Program-made: the position numbers and the translations under genes
Shown here: positions 48,581 to 58,337 of the stretch, piece after piece
Position numbering within the stretch: the first letter of the stretch is position 1
Layout: the number at the start of each line of letters is the position of its first letter
The notes under the pieces: generated by a model
The model's input: the letters and a program-made list of their open reading frames with translations, nothing else
What the model was told of the DNA's origin: nothing
The model's database searches: none
DNA from: Chakrabartia godavariana
GTDB lineage: Bacteria; Pseudomonadota; Alphaproteobacteria; Sphingomonadales; Sphingomonadaceae
Length of the DNA: 64,000 nucleotides
Direction: 5' to 3'
NCBI GenBank assembly: GCA_005518185.1
Contig: RKSN01000003.1
Location: 682,001 to 746,000, forward strand

Positions 48581-50062
48581 TTACCACCACTTGTCCGGGC
48601 GAGCCGTGAAGCCGGCGCGTTCCTCGATTGCGAGACCCGCGTTCAGCACGGTCTGTTCATCCAATGCCTTGCCGATGATCTGAAGACCCAGCGGCAGGCC
48701 CTGCGCGTCGAGGCCGCCCGGTACCGACATGGCGGGGAGGCCCGCGAGCGAGGTCGGCACGGTGAAGACGTCGTTGAGATACATGGCGAGCGGATCGTCC
48801 GACTTTTCGCCAAGGCCGAAGGCGGCGCTCGGCGCGGTCGGGGTCAGCAGCAGATCGCACTTTTCCCAGGCGAGGTCGAAGTCGCGCGCGATGAGCGTCC
48901 GAACCTTCTGCGCCTGCGTGTAATAGGCGTCGTAGAAGCCGGCCGACAGCACATAGGTGCCGATGAGGATGCGGCGCTTGACCTCATCCCCGAAGCCCGC
49001 AGCGCGGGTGGCGGCGTACATGTCCTGCAGGTTCGCGCCATCTGGCAGGTCGCGCAGGCCGTAGCGCACGCCATCATAGCGGGCGAGGTTGGACGACGCT
49101 TCGGCCGGCGCGATGATGTAATAGGCCGGGAGCGCGTATTTGGTGTGCGGCAGCGAGACGTCGACGATCTCGGCGCCTGCATCCTTCAGCCAGGCAATGC
49201 CCTGTTCCCACAAGGCATCGATTTCGGCAGGCATGCCGTCGACACGGTATTCCTTGGGAATGCCGACGCGCTTGCCTTTCAAATCGGTCGAAAGCGCCGC
49301 TTCCCAATTGGGGACCGGCAGGTCGAGCGAGGTTGAATCCTTGGGGTCAAACCCGGCCATGTTTTCCAGAAGGATCGCGCAGTCGCGCACGTCACGGGCC
49401 ATCGGGCCGGCCTGATCAAGCGAGGAGGCGAAGGCGACGATGCCCCAGCGCGAGCAGCGGCCATAGGTCGGCTTGATGCCCGAAATACCGGTAAAGGCGG
49501 CGGGCTGACGGATCGAGCCGCCCGTGTCGGTGCCCGTGGCCCCCGGCACGATGCGCGCGGCAATCGCAGCCGAGGTGCCGCCCGAGGACCCGCCCGGTGC
49601 AAGCGCTGCGGTGTCGCCAGTGTTGCGCCGCCAGGGCGAGATCACATTGCCGAAATAGCTCGTCTCGTTGGACGAGCCCATGGCGAACTGGTCAAGGTTG
49701 AGCTTGCCCAGCATCCCCGCGCCCGCATCCCAGAGCTTGCCGGAAACGGTCGATTCATACTGGGGCGTAAAGCCTTCGAGGATATGGCTGGCCGCGGTCG
49801 TCTGCACGCCCTTGGTCGCGAACAGGTCCTTCATGCCAATGGGCACGCCGGACAGCGGCTTCAGGGTGCCAGCCGCGCGGTCCTTGTCGGCCTGATCGGC
49901 GGCCGCGAGCGCGATGTCGGGGGTTTCGACGATGAAGGCGTTGAGCGCCTTTGCCCCCGCCACAGCGTCGTTGAACGCGGTTGCGGCGTCGCGGGCAGAG
50001 AAGTCGCCCTTGCGGAAGCCGTCGCGCAGTTCGGCAATGCCGAGGTCGGTCAGATTGGTCAT
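48581..50062 (-). CDS. gatA: Asp/Glu-tRNA amidotransferase subunit A
   Basis: GatA is the amidase that releases ammonia from glutamine for conversion of Glu-tRNA-Gln to Gln-tRNA-Gln (and the Asn version). The 493-residue product has the amidase signature [34 protein letters not shown], which contains the cis-Ser and Ser nucleophile, and the catalytic lysine region [14 protein letters not shown]. Its start shares one base with the gatC stop. With the gltX nearby this supports an indirect route to Gln-tRNA-Gln. Confidence 0.97.
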   Translation of the reverse strand: MTNLTDLGIAELRDGFRKGDFSARDAATAFNDAVAGAKALNAFIVETPDIALAAADQADKDRAAGTLKPLSGVPIGMKDLFATKGVQTTAASHILEGFTPQYESTVSGKLWDAGAGMLGKLNLDQFAMGSSNETSYFGNVISPWRRNTGDTAALAPGGSSGGTSAAIAARIVPGATGTDTGGSIRQPAAFTGISGIKPTYGRCSRWGIVAFASSLDQAGPMARDVRDCAILLENMAGFDPKDSTSLDLPVPNWEAALSTDLKGKRVGIPKEYRVDGMPAEIDALWEQGIAWLKDAGAEIVDVSLPHTKYALPAYYIIAPAEASSNLARYDGVRYGLRDLPDGANLQDMYAATRAAGFGDEVKRRILIGTYVLSAGFYDAYYTQAQKVRTLIARDFDLAWEKCDLLLTPTAPSAAFGLGEKSDDPLAMYLNDVFTVPTSLAGLPAMSVPGGLDAQGLPLGLQIIGKALDEQTVLNAGLAIEERAGFTARPDKWW

Positions 50063-50349
50063 TATTCGATCACCTTGGGCACGGTGAAGAAGCCCTGTTC
50101 GGCCTGCGGTGCGTTCTTGAGGACAGCATCGCGGACATCGCCATCGGTCACCACATCATCGCGCAGGCGCAGATGATTGGGGATGACGGCGGTCATCGGC
50201 TGGACGGCGGACGTGTCCACTTCGCCCAGCTGTTCGATCCAGCCGAGGATGTTGTTGAGTTCGGGCACCATCGCCTCGACCTGCTCATCCGTAACGGCGA
50301 TGCGGGCGAGGGAGGCGATCTTGCGGACGGTTGCGTGATCGACTGACAT
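50062..50349 (-). CDS. gatC: Asp/Glu-tRNA amidotransferase subunit C
   Basis: GatC wraps around GatA and GatB and stabilises the complex. The 95-residue product has [22 protein letters not shown] and the C-terminal [21 protein letters not shown] segment of the family. The ATG at 50349 gives the usual length; an upstream in-frame start at 50385 adds unrelated residues. It is divergent from priA, 62 bp apart. Confidence 0.95.
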   Translation of the reverse strand: MSVDHATVRKIASLARIAVTDEQVEAMVPELNNILGWIEQLGEVDTSAVQPMTAVIPNHLRLRDDVVTDGDVRDAVLKNAPQAEQGFFTVPKVIE

Positions 50350-50411
50350 GGATGCGCGCCTAGCAGTGCCCCCGCTGGCCTGCAAGCCGATGGCGCGCTA
50401 TCGGCACTCCA

Positions 50412-52670
50412 ATGTCGCGCGTCCGCATCCTCCATACCAACCCGGCGCTGGGTCCGCTCGACTATCGCGTGCCCTATGGCATGGAGGTGGAGTTCGGCTC
50501 GGTCGTGCGCGTCCCGCTGGGCCCGCGCGAGATGACCGGCGTCGTCTGGGAACTGGAGTCGCTGCCGACCGAGACGGTGGGCGACAACCGGCTGCGCAAC
50601 ATATTGGGCGTGTATGACATCCCGCCGATTGGCGCGCCGCTCCGCCGCCTGATCGAATGGACGGCCGACTATTACCTTGCCCCGCCCACCGCCGTGGTGC
50701 GGATGGCGCTGTCATCGGCGGCGGCGCTGGAGGGCGGGCGGACCGTTGTCGAATACAAGCTGTCCGATGACGTGCTGGCCGCGCTCCGCGCTCAGGCTGC
50801 GCCTGTCGAAGCCTCTTCCGCCCCGTCGGACAAGCCCGCCTTCGACAAGCTCAGGCTGAGCGCGGGGGGCGTTCGGCTGACACCCCAGCGTGCACAGGCG
50901 ATCGAGCGCATCGGCGAACGACAGGGCCTGATCCGCGAACTCGCCACGATTGCCGACGTGTCTGAAGCCGTCATCCGCGGGCTGGTGAAGCAGGGCGTGA
51001 TCGAGGGCATTGAGGTCGCGCTCGACACGCCTTTTGTCGCGCCTGACCCGGATCATGCGCAGCCGGTGCTTTCGGACGAACAGGCCGCTGCGGCCGATCA
51101 ACTCGTGGCGATGGTGAAGGCGGAAGATTTTGCCCCCGTCCTGCTCGACGGCGTCACCGGCTCGGGCAAAACCGAGGTCTATTTTGAGGCGATTGCCGAG
51201 GCGATCCGCATGGGCAAGCAGACGCTTGTCCTGCTGCCCGAAATCGCGCTGACGGAGCCCTTCCTGCGCCGCTTCACCGACCGCTTCGGCCATGCGCCAG
51301 TCGCCTGGCACAGCGACCTTCGCCAGTCGCAGCGCAGGCGGACCTATCGCGCGATTGCGAGCGGGGAGGCGCTGGTGACGGTTGGTGCGCGGTCCTCGCT
51401 CTATCTGCCCTATCGCAATCTTGGCCTGATCGTCGTCGATGAGGCGCATGAGACGAGCTTCAAGCAGGAAGACGGCGTCCAGTACCACGCCCGCGACGCT
51501 GCTGTGATGCGCGGGCATTTTGAAAAGGTTCCGGTGATCCTCGCCACCGCGACGCCGGCCATTGAGACGCGCCAGCAGGTGGCGCAGGGCCGCTATGCCG
51601 AGATCAAGCTGCCCGGCCGCTATGGTGCAGCCCAGATGCCGACCGTGGAGGCGATCAACCTTGTGGAGACGCCGCCCGAGCGCGGGCGCTGGCTGGCGCC
51701 GCCGCTCGTCAATGCGATCACCGAGACGCTGGCGCGCAAGGAGCAGGTTCTGCTCTTCCTCAACCGGCGGGGCTATGCGCCGCTGACTTTGTGCCGCCAT
51801 TGCGGGCACCGGTTCCAGTGCCCCAACTGCACGGCGTGGATGGTCGAACACCGGCTGACCAACCGGCTGCAATGCCACCATTGCGGCCATGTCGAGCCGC
51901 CGCCGCGCGCCTGCCCCGAATGCCATACAGAGGACGCCTTGGTTGCCTGTGGGCCGGGCGTGGAGCGCATCTCGGACGAGGTCGGCATCCTCTTTCCCGA
52001 AGCGCGCCGCGCCATCGTCACCTCGGACACGCTCTGGTCGCCTGCCAAGGCCGCCGAATTCGTCGGGCGGATGGAGGCGGGCGAGATCGACATCGTCATC
52101 GGCACGCAGCTCATCACCAAGGGCTACCACTTCCCCGAGCTCACGCTCGTCGGCGTTGTCGATGCGGATCTGGGTCTGCAGGGCGGAGACCTGCGTGCGG
52201 CGGAGCGCAGCTTCCAGCAGATCATGCAGGTCGCGGGCCGCGCCGGGCGGGGCGCCAAACCTGGCCATGTCTATCTCCAGACGCACGAGCCTTCCGCGCC
52301 CGTCATGCAGGCGCTCATCTCGGGCGATGTCGAGAGTTTCTACGAGGCGGAAACGGAGGCGCGCCGCATGGCGAATGCGCCGCCCTTTGGCCGCTTCGCC
52401 GGGATCATCGTGTCGTCGGAAAGCCTCGGCGATGCGCAGGAGGTCGCCCGTCAGATCGCACGCACCGCGCCGGAAGTGGAAGGGATGCAGGTCTATGGCC
52501 CCGCGCCCGCCCCGCTGGCCATGCTGCGCGGCCGTCACCGCCAGCGACTCCTCGTCCACGCCCGCCGCGCGCTCGACGTGCAGGACGTGCTGCGCGACTG
52601 GCTCGGCGGTCTGGAGTGGCCCCGCTATGTTCGGGTCAGCGTGGATGTTGATCCCTATAGTTTTGTTTGA
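50412..52670 (+). CDS. priA: Primosomal protein N' (replication restart helicase)
   Basis: PriA recognises stalled or D-loop forks and reloads the replication machinery. The 752-residue product has an N-terminal DNA-binding domain, the helicase Walker A GVTGSGKTEVYFEAI near 250-264, the DEAH box VVDEAHETSFK near 342, and the Zn-binding CRHCGHRFQCPNC..CHHCGH..CPEC cluster near 460-505. The final helicase motifs are QVAGRAGRG and DVDPYSF. A REP-like inverted repeat (50789-50862) is inserted in frame between the 3'BD and the helicase core, coding about residues 126-151. Confidence 0.96.
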   Translation: MSRVRILHTNPALGPLDYRVPYGMEVEFGSVVRVPLGPREMTGVVWELESLPTETVGDNRLRNILGVYDIPPIGAPLRRLIEWTADYYLAPPTAVVRMALSSAAALEGGRTVVEYKLSDDVLAALRAQAAPVEASSAPSDKPAFDKLRLSAGGVRLTPQRAQAIERIGERQGLIRELATIADVSEAVIRGLVKQGVIEGIEVALDTPFVAPDPDHAQPVLSDEQAAAADQLVAMVKAEDFAPVLLDGVTGSGKTEVYFEAIAEAIRMGKQTLVLLPEIALTEPFLRRFTDRFGHAPVAWHSDLRQSQRRRTYRAIASGEALVTVGARSSLYLPYRNLGLIVVDEAHETSFKQEDGVQYHARDAAVMRGHFEKVPVILATATPAIETRQQVAQGRYAEIKLPGRYGAAQMPTVEAINLVETPPERGRWLAPPLVNAITETLARKEQVLLFLNRRGYAPLTLCRHCGHRFQCPNCTAWMVEHRLTNRLQCHHCGHVEPPPRACPECHTEDALVACGPGVERISDEVGILFPEARRAIVTSDTLWSPAKAAEFVGRMEAGEIDIVIGTQLITKGYHFPELTLVGVVDADLGLQGGDLRAAERSFQQIMQVAGRAGRGAKPGHVYLQTHEPSAPVMQALISGDVESFYEAETEARRMANAPPFGRFAGIIVSSESLGDAQEVARQIARTAPEVEGMQVYGPAPAPLAMLRGRHRQRLLVHARRALDVQDVLRDWLGGLEWPRYVRVSVDVDPYSFV
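50789..50862. repeat. REP-like inverted repeat inside priA, in frame
   Basis: Left arm 50789-50812 and right arm 50839-50862 are 24 bases each, 20 of which match as inverse copies, with the core CTTCGACAAGCTCAG. The core matches the intergenic element at 29479-29565. The insertion codes for KPAFDKLRLSAGG and keeps the frame open. Confidence 0.78.
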
Positions 52671-52722
52671 ACGTCCCCCGCGTTCCGGTTGCCTTCGCCG
52701 CTGCCGTCCCTAAATCGGTTGG

Positions 52723-55293
52723 ATGCTCGATGCCCTGAACGCCCCCGCCGCCCCTGCTGTCATTCACCGTGCCGATTATCAGGTGCCCGACTGGCTGGTG
52801 CCGGACGTTGCGCTCGACTTTGATCTTGATCCTGCACGGACGCGCGTGCGCGCCACGCTGACGGTTACGCGCAATGGCGTGCATGACCGGCCGCTGCGGC
52901 TGGATGGTGATGGGCTGACGCCGCTGGTCGTCCGCATCGACGGCGAAGAGACGGCGGAATGGACGCTGGAGGAGGGCGTGCTCGTCGTTGCGCTCCCGCA
53001 GGACAGGGCGGTCATCGAAACCGAGGTGGAGATTGCTCCGGCGACCAACACGCAGCTGATGGGCCTCTATGCCTCGGGCGGATTGCTGTGCACCCAGTGC
53101 GAGGCGGAAGGCTTCCGCCGGATCACCTTCTTCCCCGACCGGCCCGACGTGCTGTCGCGCTACACCGTGCGGATGGCCGCCGACAAGGCGACCTATCCGG
53201 TGCTGCTGAGCAATGGCGACCTCACTGGTTCGGGCGAACTGGAGGGCGGGCGCCACTTCGCCGAATGGACCGATCCCTTCCCCAAGCCGAGCTATCTCTT
53301 TGCACTGGTGGCGGGAAATCTCTCCGCCAATCGCGACCGCTTCACGACCATGTCGGGCAAGCCGGTCGATCTCGCCATCTGGGTGGCCGAGGCCGATCTC
53401 CCGCGCACGCACCACGCCATGGAGGCGCTCAAGGCCAGCATGAAGTGGGACGAGGAGGTCTATGGCCGCGAATATGATCTGGGCCAGTTCAACATCGTCG
53501 CGGTCGCCGATTTCAACTTCGGCGCGATGGAGAATAAGAGCCTCAACATCTTCAACTCGCGCTACGTGCTGGCCGACCCGGAGACGGCGACAGACATCGA
53601 CTATGACAATGTCGCCGGCGTCATCGCGCACGAATATTTTCACAACTGGTCGGGCAACCGCGTCACCTGCCGCGACTGGTTCCAGCTGAGCCTGAAGGAA
53701 GGCTTCACCGTGTTCCGCGATCAGTGCTTCTCCGCTGATCAGGGCTCCGAAGCGGTCAAGCGGATCGAGGATGTCCGCATCCTGCGCGCCGGGCAGTTCC
53801 CGGAAGATGCGGGGCCGCTCGCGCATCCAATCCGGCCGGACAGCTATATCGAGATTTCGAACTTCTATACGGCCACCATCTACAACAAGGGGGCTGAGAT
53901 CATCCGGATGCTCCACACGATGCTGGGCGCACTGGACTTCCGCAAAGGTACCGACCTCTATTTCGACCGTCATGACGGGACGGCGGCGACCTGCGAGGAC
54001 TTTGTCCGCGCGATGGAGGACGCAAGCGGCAAGGACCTGACGCAGTTCCGCAACTGGTATTCGGTGGCGGGAACGCCGCATGTGAAGGCGTCCTTCGCCG
54101 GTGACGCGCTGGTCCTCGAACAGTCCATTCCCGACACACCGGGTCAGACCGACAAGCCCGCCATGGCGATCCCGCTCAAGCTCGCGCTGTTTGACCGGAC
54201 GACGGGCACGCATGCGGGCGAGCGGCTCGAAGTCCTGACCGAGCGCCGAACCGAAATCCCGCTTCCGGCAGGCGAACGGCCGGTGCTCTCGATCAACCGC
54301 AGCTTCTCCGCGCCGATCATCGTCGAGACCGACCGGACAGCGGACGATCTCGCCTTCCTGTCGGCGCATGATGACGATCCGTTCGGGCGGTATGAGGCGA
54401 TGCAGCAGCTGATGCTCGACACCCTTGTGGCGGGTGTGTCGTCGGGCAAGGCCGACCATGCGCCTGTCATCGCTGCCGTGCGCAACACGCTGACCAACAA
54501 TGCGCTCGACCCGGCGTTCATCGCCGAAGCCGTTCTGCTGCCGTCCGAAGCATTCATCGGGGACCAGATGCTCGTCGTCGATCCCGATGCGATCCACGCC
54601 GCGCGCGAGGCGCTGCGCACCGACCTCGGTCGGGCGCTCCTGTCGCACTGGCAGGCCGCTTATGCCGCGCACGCGCCGACGCGCTTTGAATATTCGCCTT
54701 CGGCCAAGGGCGCGCGGCGCCTGCGCAATGTCTCGCTCGGCTATATTGCGGCGGCCAGCGCCGACGATGCCGGGGCGCAGGCCTTTGCGCAGTTCGAGGC
54801 GGCGGACAACATGACCGACCGGATGGCGGCGCTCGGGACGCTCGCCAATGGCGATGCGGATCAGCGGGTGCCGGCGCTCGACATCTTCTACAACCGGTAT
54901 CGCGACGATGCGCTCGTCATCGACAAATGGTTCTCGACCCAGGCGCTGTCCACGCGCGCCGATACGCTGGCAGCCGTGCGGGAGCTGCAGGCGCATCCCG
55001 ACTTTACGCTGACAAATCCCAACCGCGTCCGGTCGCTCGTCGGCGCGTTCTCGATGAACCAGCAGCATTTCCATGCAGCAAGTGGGGAGGGCTATCGCTT
55101 CCTCGCCGATATGCTGATCGCGCTTGATCCCCTCAATCCCCAGACGGCGGCCAAGCTCCTGCCCCCCTTGGGGCGCTGGCGGCGCTTTGATGAGCCCCGG
55201 CAGAAGCTGATGCGCGCGGAACTGGAACGCATTTTGCGGCATCCCGGGCTCAGCAAGGATGTCTTTGAACAGGCGACGAAAAGCCTCGCCTGA
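52723..55293 (+). CDS. pepN: Aminopeptidase N
   Basis: A large Zn metallopeptidase of family M1 that removes N-terminal residues from peptides. The 856-residue product has the exopeptidase motif GAMEN (near residue 268) and the zinc motif HEYFHNWSGNRVTC (near 305), with the third ligand Glu in LKEGFTVFRDQ. No signal peptide is present, in line with cytoplasmic PepN. It follows priA by 53 bp in the same direction. Length matches the family (about 870). Confidence 0.97.
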   Translation: MLDALNAPAAPAVIHRADYQVPDWLVPDVALDFDLDPARTRVRATLTVTRNGVHDRPLRLDGDGLTPLVVRIDGEETAEWTLEEGVLVVALPQDRAVIETEVEIAPATNTQLMGLYASGGLLCTQCEAEGFRRITFFPDRPDVLSRYTVRMAADKATYPVLLSNGDLTGSGELEGGRHFAEWTDPFPKPSYLFALVAGNLSANRDRFTTMSGKPVDLAIWVAEADLPRTHHAMEALKASMKWDEEVYGREYDLGQFNIVAVADFNFGAMENKSLNIFNSRYVLADPETATDIDYDNVAGVIAHEYFHNWSGNRVTCRDWFQLSLKEGFTVFRDQCFSADQGSEAVKRIEDVRILRAGQFPEDAGPLAHPIRPDSYIEISNFYTATIYNKGAEIIRMLHTMLGALDFRKGTDLYFDRHDGTAATCEDFVRAMEDASGKDLTQFRNWYSVAGTPHVKASFAGDALVLEQSIPDTPGQTDKPAMAIPLKLALFDRTTGTHAGERLEVLTERRTEIPLPAGERPVLSINRSFSAPIIVETDRTADDLAFLSAHDDDPFGRYEAMQQLMLDTLVAGVSSGKADHAPVIAAVRNTLTNNALDPAFIAEAVLLPSEAFIGDQMLVVDPDAIHAAREALRTDLGRALLSHWQAAYAAHAPTRFEYSPSAKGARRLRNVSLGYIAAASADDAGAQAFAQFEAADNMTDRMAALGTLANGDADQRVPALDIFYNRYRDDALVIDKWFSTQALSTRADTLAAVRELQAHPDFTLTNPNRVRSLVGAFSMNQQHFHAASGEGYRFLADMLIALDPLNPQTAAKLLPPLGRWRRFDEPRQKLMRAELERILRHPGLSKDVFEQATKSLA

Positions 55294-55376
55294 TCGTGAC
55301 CCTGTCCCGCCTTGGGACGGCGGTTAACCAAGGTTTGTGCTGGATTCGATGGTAAAGATCGCATTAACTCTCCGTC

Positions 55377-55556
55377 ATGCGGAGAAACCTGATCCTTGCG
55401 ACGCACGGCGTCGGCCATCCCTTCCGGCACATTGTACGCGCACGGGTCAAGGCGGCGGCACGCCGACGCGCGGGCCCTGACCGGTTCGAAGGGCTGCGCT
55501 TCTTCACCTTCACCTATTCGGCGGCGTTCGTCGCCGTTTACACCTTCCTCAGCTGA
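55377..55556 (+). CDS. Small protein of 59 residues, unassigned
   Basis: An open frame starts ATG 55377 and ends TGA 55554-55556. The product begins MRRNLILATHGVG, has a strongly basic middle (RARVKAAARRRAGPDR) and ends in a hydrophobic segment FTFTYSAAFVAVYTFLS, giving a basic-then-membrane layout. It lies in a 331-bp gap between pepN and the second ECF sigma gene. No family is recognised. It may be a small membrane protein; a chance open frame cannot be excluded. Confidence 0.5.
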   Translation: MRRNLILATHGVGHPFRHIVRARVKAAARRRAGPDRFEGLRFFTFTYSAAFVAVYTFLS

Positions 55557-55625
55557 GCCAGTTTCCTGCTGCCCGAAGGGTTTTTCTAACCGCTGCGTTA
55601 TAGGGTCAGAACCGCAACCGAAAGG

Positions 55626-56231
55626 GTGGGGCGTTTGGCCGACGCATTGGCACGGGCACAGGATGACGACAGCGACGACGCGTTGATGGCGCGCGTGGCG
55701 CGGCGTGATGCCGCCGCCTTCCGCCTGATCGTCGACCGGCACATGGGCGCGGTACACCGCCTTGCCTATCGCATGCTGGGCGACGCCGCTGCGGCCGAAG
55801 ATATCACGCAGGAGGCTCTGCTCCGGCTGTGGGACCATGCCGGTCGCTGGCAGGCAGGCGGCACGGGCATCGGCGCCTGGCTGCGTCGGGTCGCGACCAA
55901 TCTGTGCCTCGACCGCTTGCGGCGGCAGAAGTTTGCGGGCGGAAACGACATTCCGGACCGCGCGGATGAGGCACCGCTCGCCGATGAACGCATGGAACGG
56001 GCGCAGATGCGGGCCGTGACGATGGCGTGTATCGGCGCGTTGCCCGACCGGCAGCGCGCGGCGATTGTGCTCACCTATTATGAGGAACGGCCCAATGCCG
56101 AGGCCGCAGCCGTGCTCGACATGAAGATCAAGGCGTTCGAATCGCTTCTGCTCCGCGCGCGCCAGACGCTGCGCCGCAACTTTGAGGAAAAGGGGCTGGT
56201 GCCCCCTGCCTCCGGAAAGGCAAGAGTATGA
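55626..56231 (+). CDS. ECF sigma factor, second cassette
   Basis: A 201-residue ECF sigma factor. Region 2 is seen at FRLIVDRHMGAVHRLAYRMLGDAAAAEDITQEALLRLW, with GAWLRRVATNLCLDRLRR. Region 4 carries DRQRAAIVLTYYEERPNAEAAAVLDMKIKAFESLLLRARQTL. The GTG at 55626 is used; a TTG at 55635 preceded by AAGGGTGGGG is an alternative. It overlaps the next gene as ATGA. It is distinct from the SigK-like factor at the left end. The signal is unknown. Confidence 0.88.
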   Translation: MGRLADALARAQDDDSDDALMARVARRDAAAFRLIVDRHMGAVHRLAYRMLGDAAAAEDITQEALLRLWDHAGRWQAGGTGIGAWLRRVATNLCLDRLRRQKFAGGNDIPDRADEAPLADERMERAQMRAVTMACIGALPDRQRAAIVLTYYEERPNAEAAAVLDMKIKAFESLLLRARQTLRRNFEEKGLVPPASGKARV

Positions 56232-57052
56232 CTGGCCCCGACCCGCATTTCGATGCCGCGCTCGACCGCTTCACGGTCCCCGCGCCGCGCGCCGGGCTGC
56301 TCGACGATATTGTGGCAGCGGCCCAGAGTCGCGCAGCCCCGTCTCCCCAACCTTGGGAGCGGAGCCCACGTGACCGCCGTGGCGGCTGGCTGCGCGGACA
56401 CCGGGCTTTTGCCATCAGTCTTGCCGCCACCATCATGAGCGCGACGGCGGCGGCTGCGGCGGGTGGCTGGCTGGGCGAGGCAGGCACGCGCCTTCCCGTC
56501 ATCGCGCAGATCGCGAGCGTCATGCCCGAAGCGGTGAAGGCCCCTTCAATCCGCAAGGCCGAGGCGCACAAGGCGCATTTGGCGGTTCCAAAGCCAACCG
56601 CAGCGGAGGCAGCCAAAGCGGCCCCGACCGATGCGTCGGTTGTGCTTCCGCCCCGTGCGGAAAAGATCATCGACCGTGTCGAAGCCAGGCTCGACGCACG
56701 GGACGCCCGTCGTGCGGCGAAGGGCCTGCCTGCCAATACTGCGCAGGAGCGCGCGCTGCTCGAAAGGTTCAAGACCGCCGAGACGCCGGCGGCACGCCGG
56801 GAAGTCCTGCAGGAAGCGCGCGTCCTGCGGCAGGAACGCCGCGCTGAACATGCGGCGCGTCCGGTCTGTACGGCAGAGCAGGCGGCGCATCCGCGCGCCA
56901 ATGGCTGCCGCCTTCAGCTGTCGCCAGAGCGTCGCGCAGAGTTGGAGGACAGGCTGTGCGGGCGGCTGGCCGCACTTGGGCGGACGCCGCCGCGCTGTCA
57001 GTCCGAAGGGCCGGGGGTACCCGTGCCGTCTCCGGTACCCAACGAAAACTAG
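56228..57052 (+). CDS. Candidate anti-sigma membrane protein
   Basis: A 274-residue protein starting inside the sigma gene stop (ATGA). A short cytoplasmic N-terminal part (about residues 1-58) precedes one hydrophobic span (about 60-80, AFAISLAATIMSATAAAAAGGWL). A long charged periplasmic part follows, with coiled-coil-like Arg/Ala/Glu stretches and four cysteines near 213-256. No known anti-sigma domain is obvious, so the call rests on position and topology. In related loci such genes often act as anti-sigma factors with a metal- or stress-sensing tail. Confidence 0.62.
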   Translation: MTGPDPHFDAALDRFTVPAPRAGLLDDIVAAAQSRAAPSPQPWERSPRDRRGGWLRGHRAFAISLAATIMSATAAAAAGGWLGEAGTRLPVIAQIASVMPEAVKAPSIRKAEAHKAHLAVPKPTAAEAAKAAPTDASVVLPPRAEKIIDRVEARLDARDARRAAKGLPANTAQERALLERFKTAETPAARREVLQEARVLRQERRAEHAARPVCTAEQAAHPRANGCRLQLSPERRAELEDRLCGRLAALGRTPPRCQSEGPGVPVPSPVPNEN

Positions 57053-57080
57053 GCCCGGACCACAAAGAGCGATCCGGGCC
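57052..57080 (-). terminator. Terminator after the acyl-CoA dehydrogenase operon
   Basis: Perfect 8-bp stem GGCCCGGA (57052-57059) with TCCGGGCC (57073-57080). On the minus strand it is followed by TAGTTTTCG, a short T-run, so it terminates the leftward acyl-CoA dehydrogenase genes. The stop codon of the convergent gene lies within this T-rich side. Confidence 0.72.
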
Positions 57081-57088
57081 CGAAAGCG

Positions 57089-58318
57089 TCAGCCGAGCTT
57101 TGCGGCTTCGTTGAACGGAATGTCTTTGTCCGGCCGGATTTCGCCAGGCAGGCCAAGCACGCGTTCCGCGATGATGTTGCGCAGGATTTCATCGGTCCCG
57201 CCCGCGATGCGCAGGCCTGCCGAGCCGATATAGCTCGTCTGGAAGCGCGAGAGGTGCGGGATGTTCGGCGAATCGCCGCCCATCAGCATGCCTGCGCTTT
57301 CGCACAGGTCCGATGCGAACGATCCGATATCCTGCATCGTCTTGGCGACGACAACCTTGGAGATCGACGATTCCGGTCCCGGTGTGCGGCCCGACGACAG
57401 CGCGGAGATGGTCCGCATCCGCGTGAGGGCGATGCCACGGTCGGCGATATAGGCATCGGCGATCCGCTGACGGACATGGCTCTGTTCGAGCGCATTGCCT
57501 TCTTCGAGGTCGATGGCCTTGGCGAGTTCGATCATCTCCTGCACGCCCGGCGCGCTGGCTGGCTTGCCGCCGACCGCCAGACGCTCATGCATCAGCGTGG
57601 TGAGCGAGACCTTCCAGCCGTCGCCGACCGCACCCAGACGGTGCGTGTCCTTGATGCGGACGTCGGTGAAGAAGACTTCGTTGAACTCGCTGCCGCCCGA
57701 CATCTGCTTGATCGGGCGCACTTCGACGCCCGGCGCCTTCATGTCGATGATGAACATCGTCAGGCCCTTGTGCTTGGGCACATTGGGGTCGGTGCGGGTG
57801 ACGACAATGCCGAAGTCCGACAGGTGGGCGCCCGACGTCCAGACCTTCTGGCCGTTGATCACCCACTCATCACCGTCCTTTTCCGCACGGGTGCGGATGC
57901 CGGCAAGGTCGGAACCTGCGGCCGGTTCAGAGAAGAGCTGGCACCAGACTTCCTCGCCCTTCATCGCGACGGGCACGTAGCGCTCAGCAATGTCCGGGCT
58001 CAGCGCGTGCGTGAACACGGTCGGGATGCACATGCCAAGGCCGATGGCATAAAGGCCGGTCGGCGCGTTGTACTTGACTTCTTCCTGATTGAAGATGATC
58101 TGCTGCATGGCGTTGCCGCCCTGCCCGCCAACCGCCTTGGGCCAGGTGATGCCGACATAACCGGCCTCATATTTGCGGGCCTGCCAGCGCTTGGCGGCGG
58201 CAACCGAGTCCGCCCGGCTGGAATAGTCCTCCGCCTGAATGGCGTCCTTGTTGGCTTCGAGCCATGCCTTCACCTGTGCGCGGTAGGCGGCTTCTTCGGG
58301 AGTGTCTTCGAAATCCAT
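57089..58318 (-). CDS. Acyl-CoA dehydrogenase, catalytic-type subunit
   Basis: A FAD enzyme that introduces an alpha,beta double bond in acyl-CoA. The 409-residue product has WCQLFSEPAAGSDLAGI, GQKVWTSGAHLSDFG, and a conserved C-terminal RIAGGTDEILRNIIAERVLGLP. It is encoded 19 bp downstream of a second acyl-CoA dehydrogenase gene (58338-59435). Such pairs form heterotetramers in steroid or long-chain side-chain oxidation in actinobacteria and proteobacteria. Heteromer formation is inferred. Substrate is unknown. Confidence 0.9.
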   Translation of the reverse strand: MDFEDTPEEAAYRAQVKAWLEANKDAIQAEDYSSRADSVAAAKRWQARKYEAGYVGITWPKAVGGQGGNAMQQIIFNQEEVKYNAPTGLYAIGLGMCIPTVFTHALSPDIAERYVPVAMKGEEVWCQLFSEPAAGSDLAGIRTRAEKDGDEWVINGQKVWTSGAHLSDFGIVVTRTDPNVPKHKGLTMFIIDMKAPGVEVRPIKQMSGGSEFNEVFFTDVRIKDTHRLGAVGDGWKVSLTTLMHERLAVGGKPASAPGVQEMIELAKAIDLEEGNALEQSHVRQRIADAYIADRGIALTRMRTISALSSGRTPGPESSISKVVVAKTMQDIGSFASDLCESAGMLMGGDSPNIPHLSRFQTSYIGSAGLRIAGGTDEILRNIIAERVLGLPGEIRPDKDIPFNEAAKLG

Positions 58319-58337
58319 CTTGGTCTCTCCTTTGATC

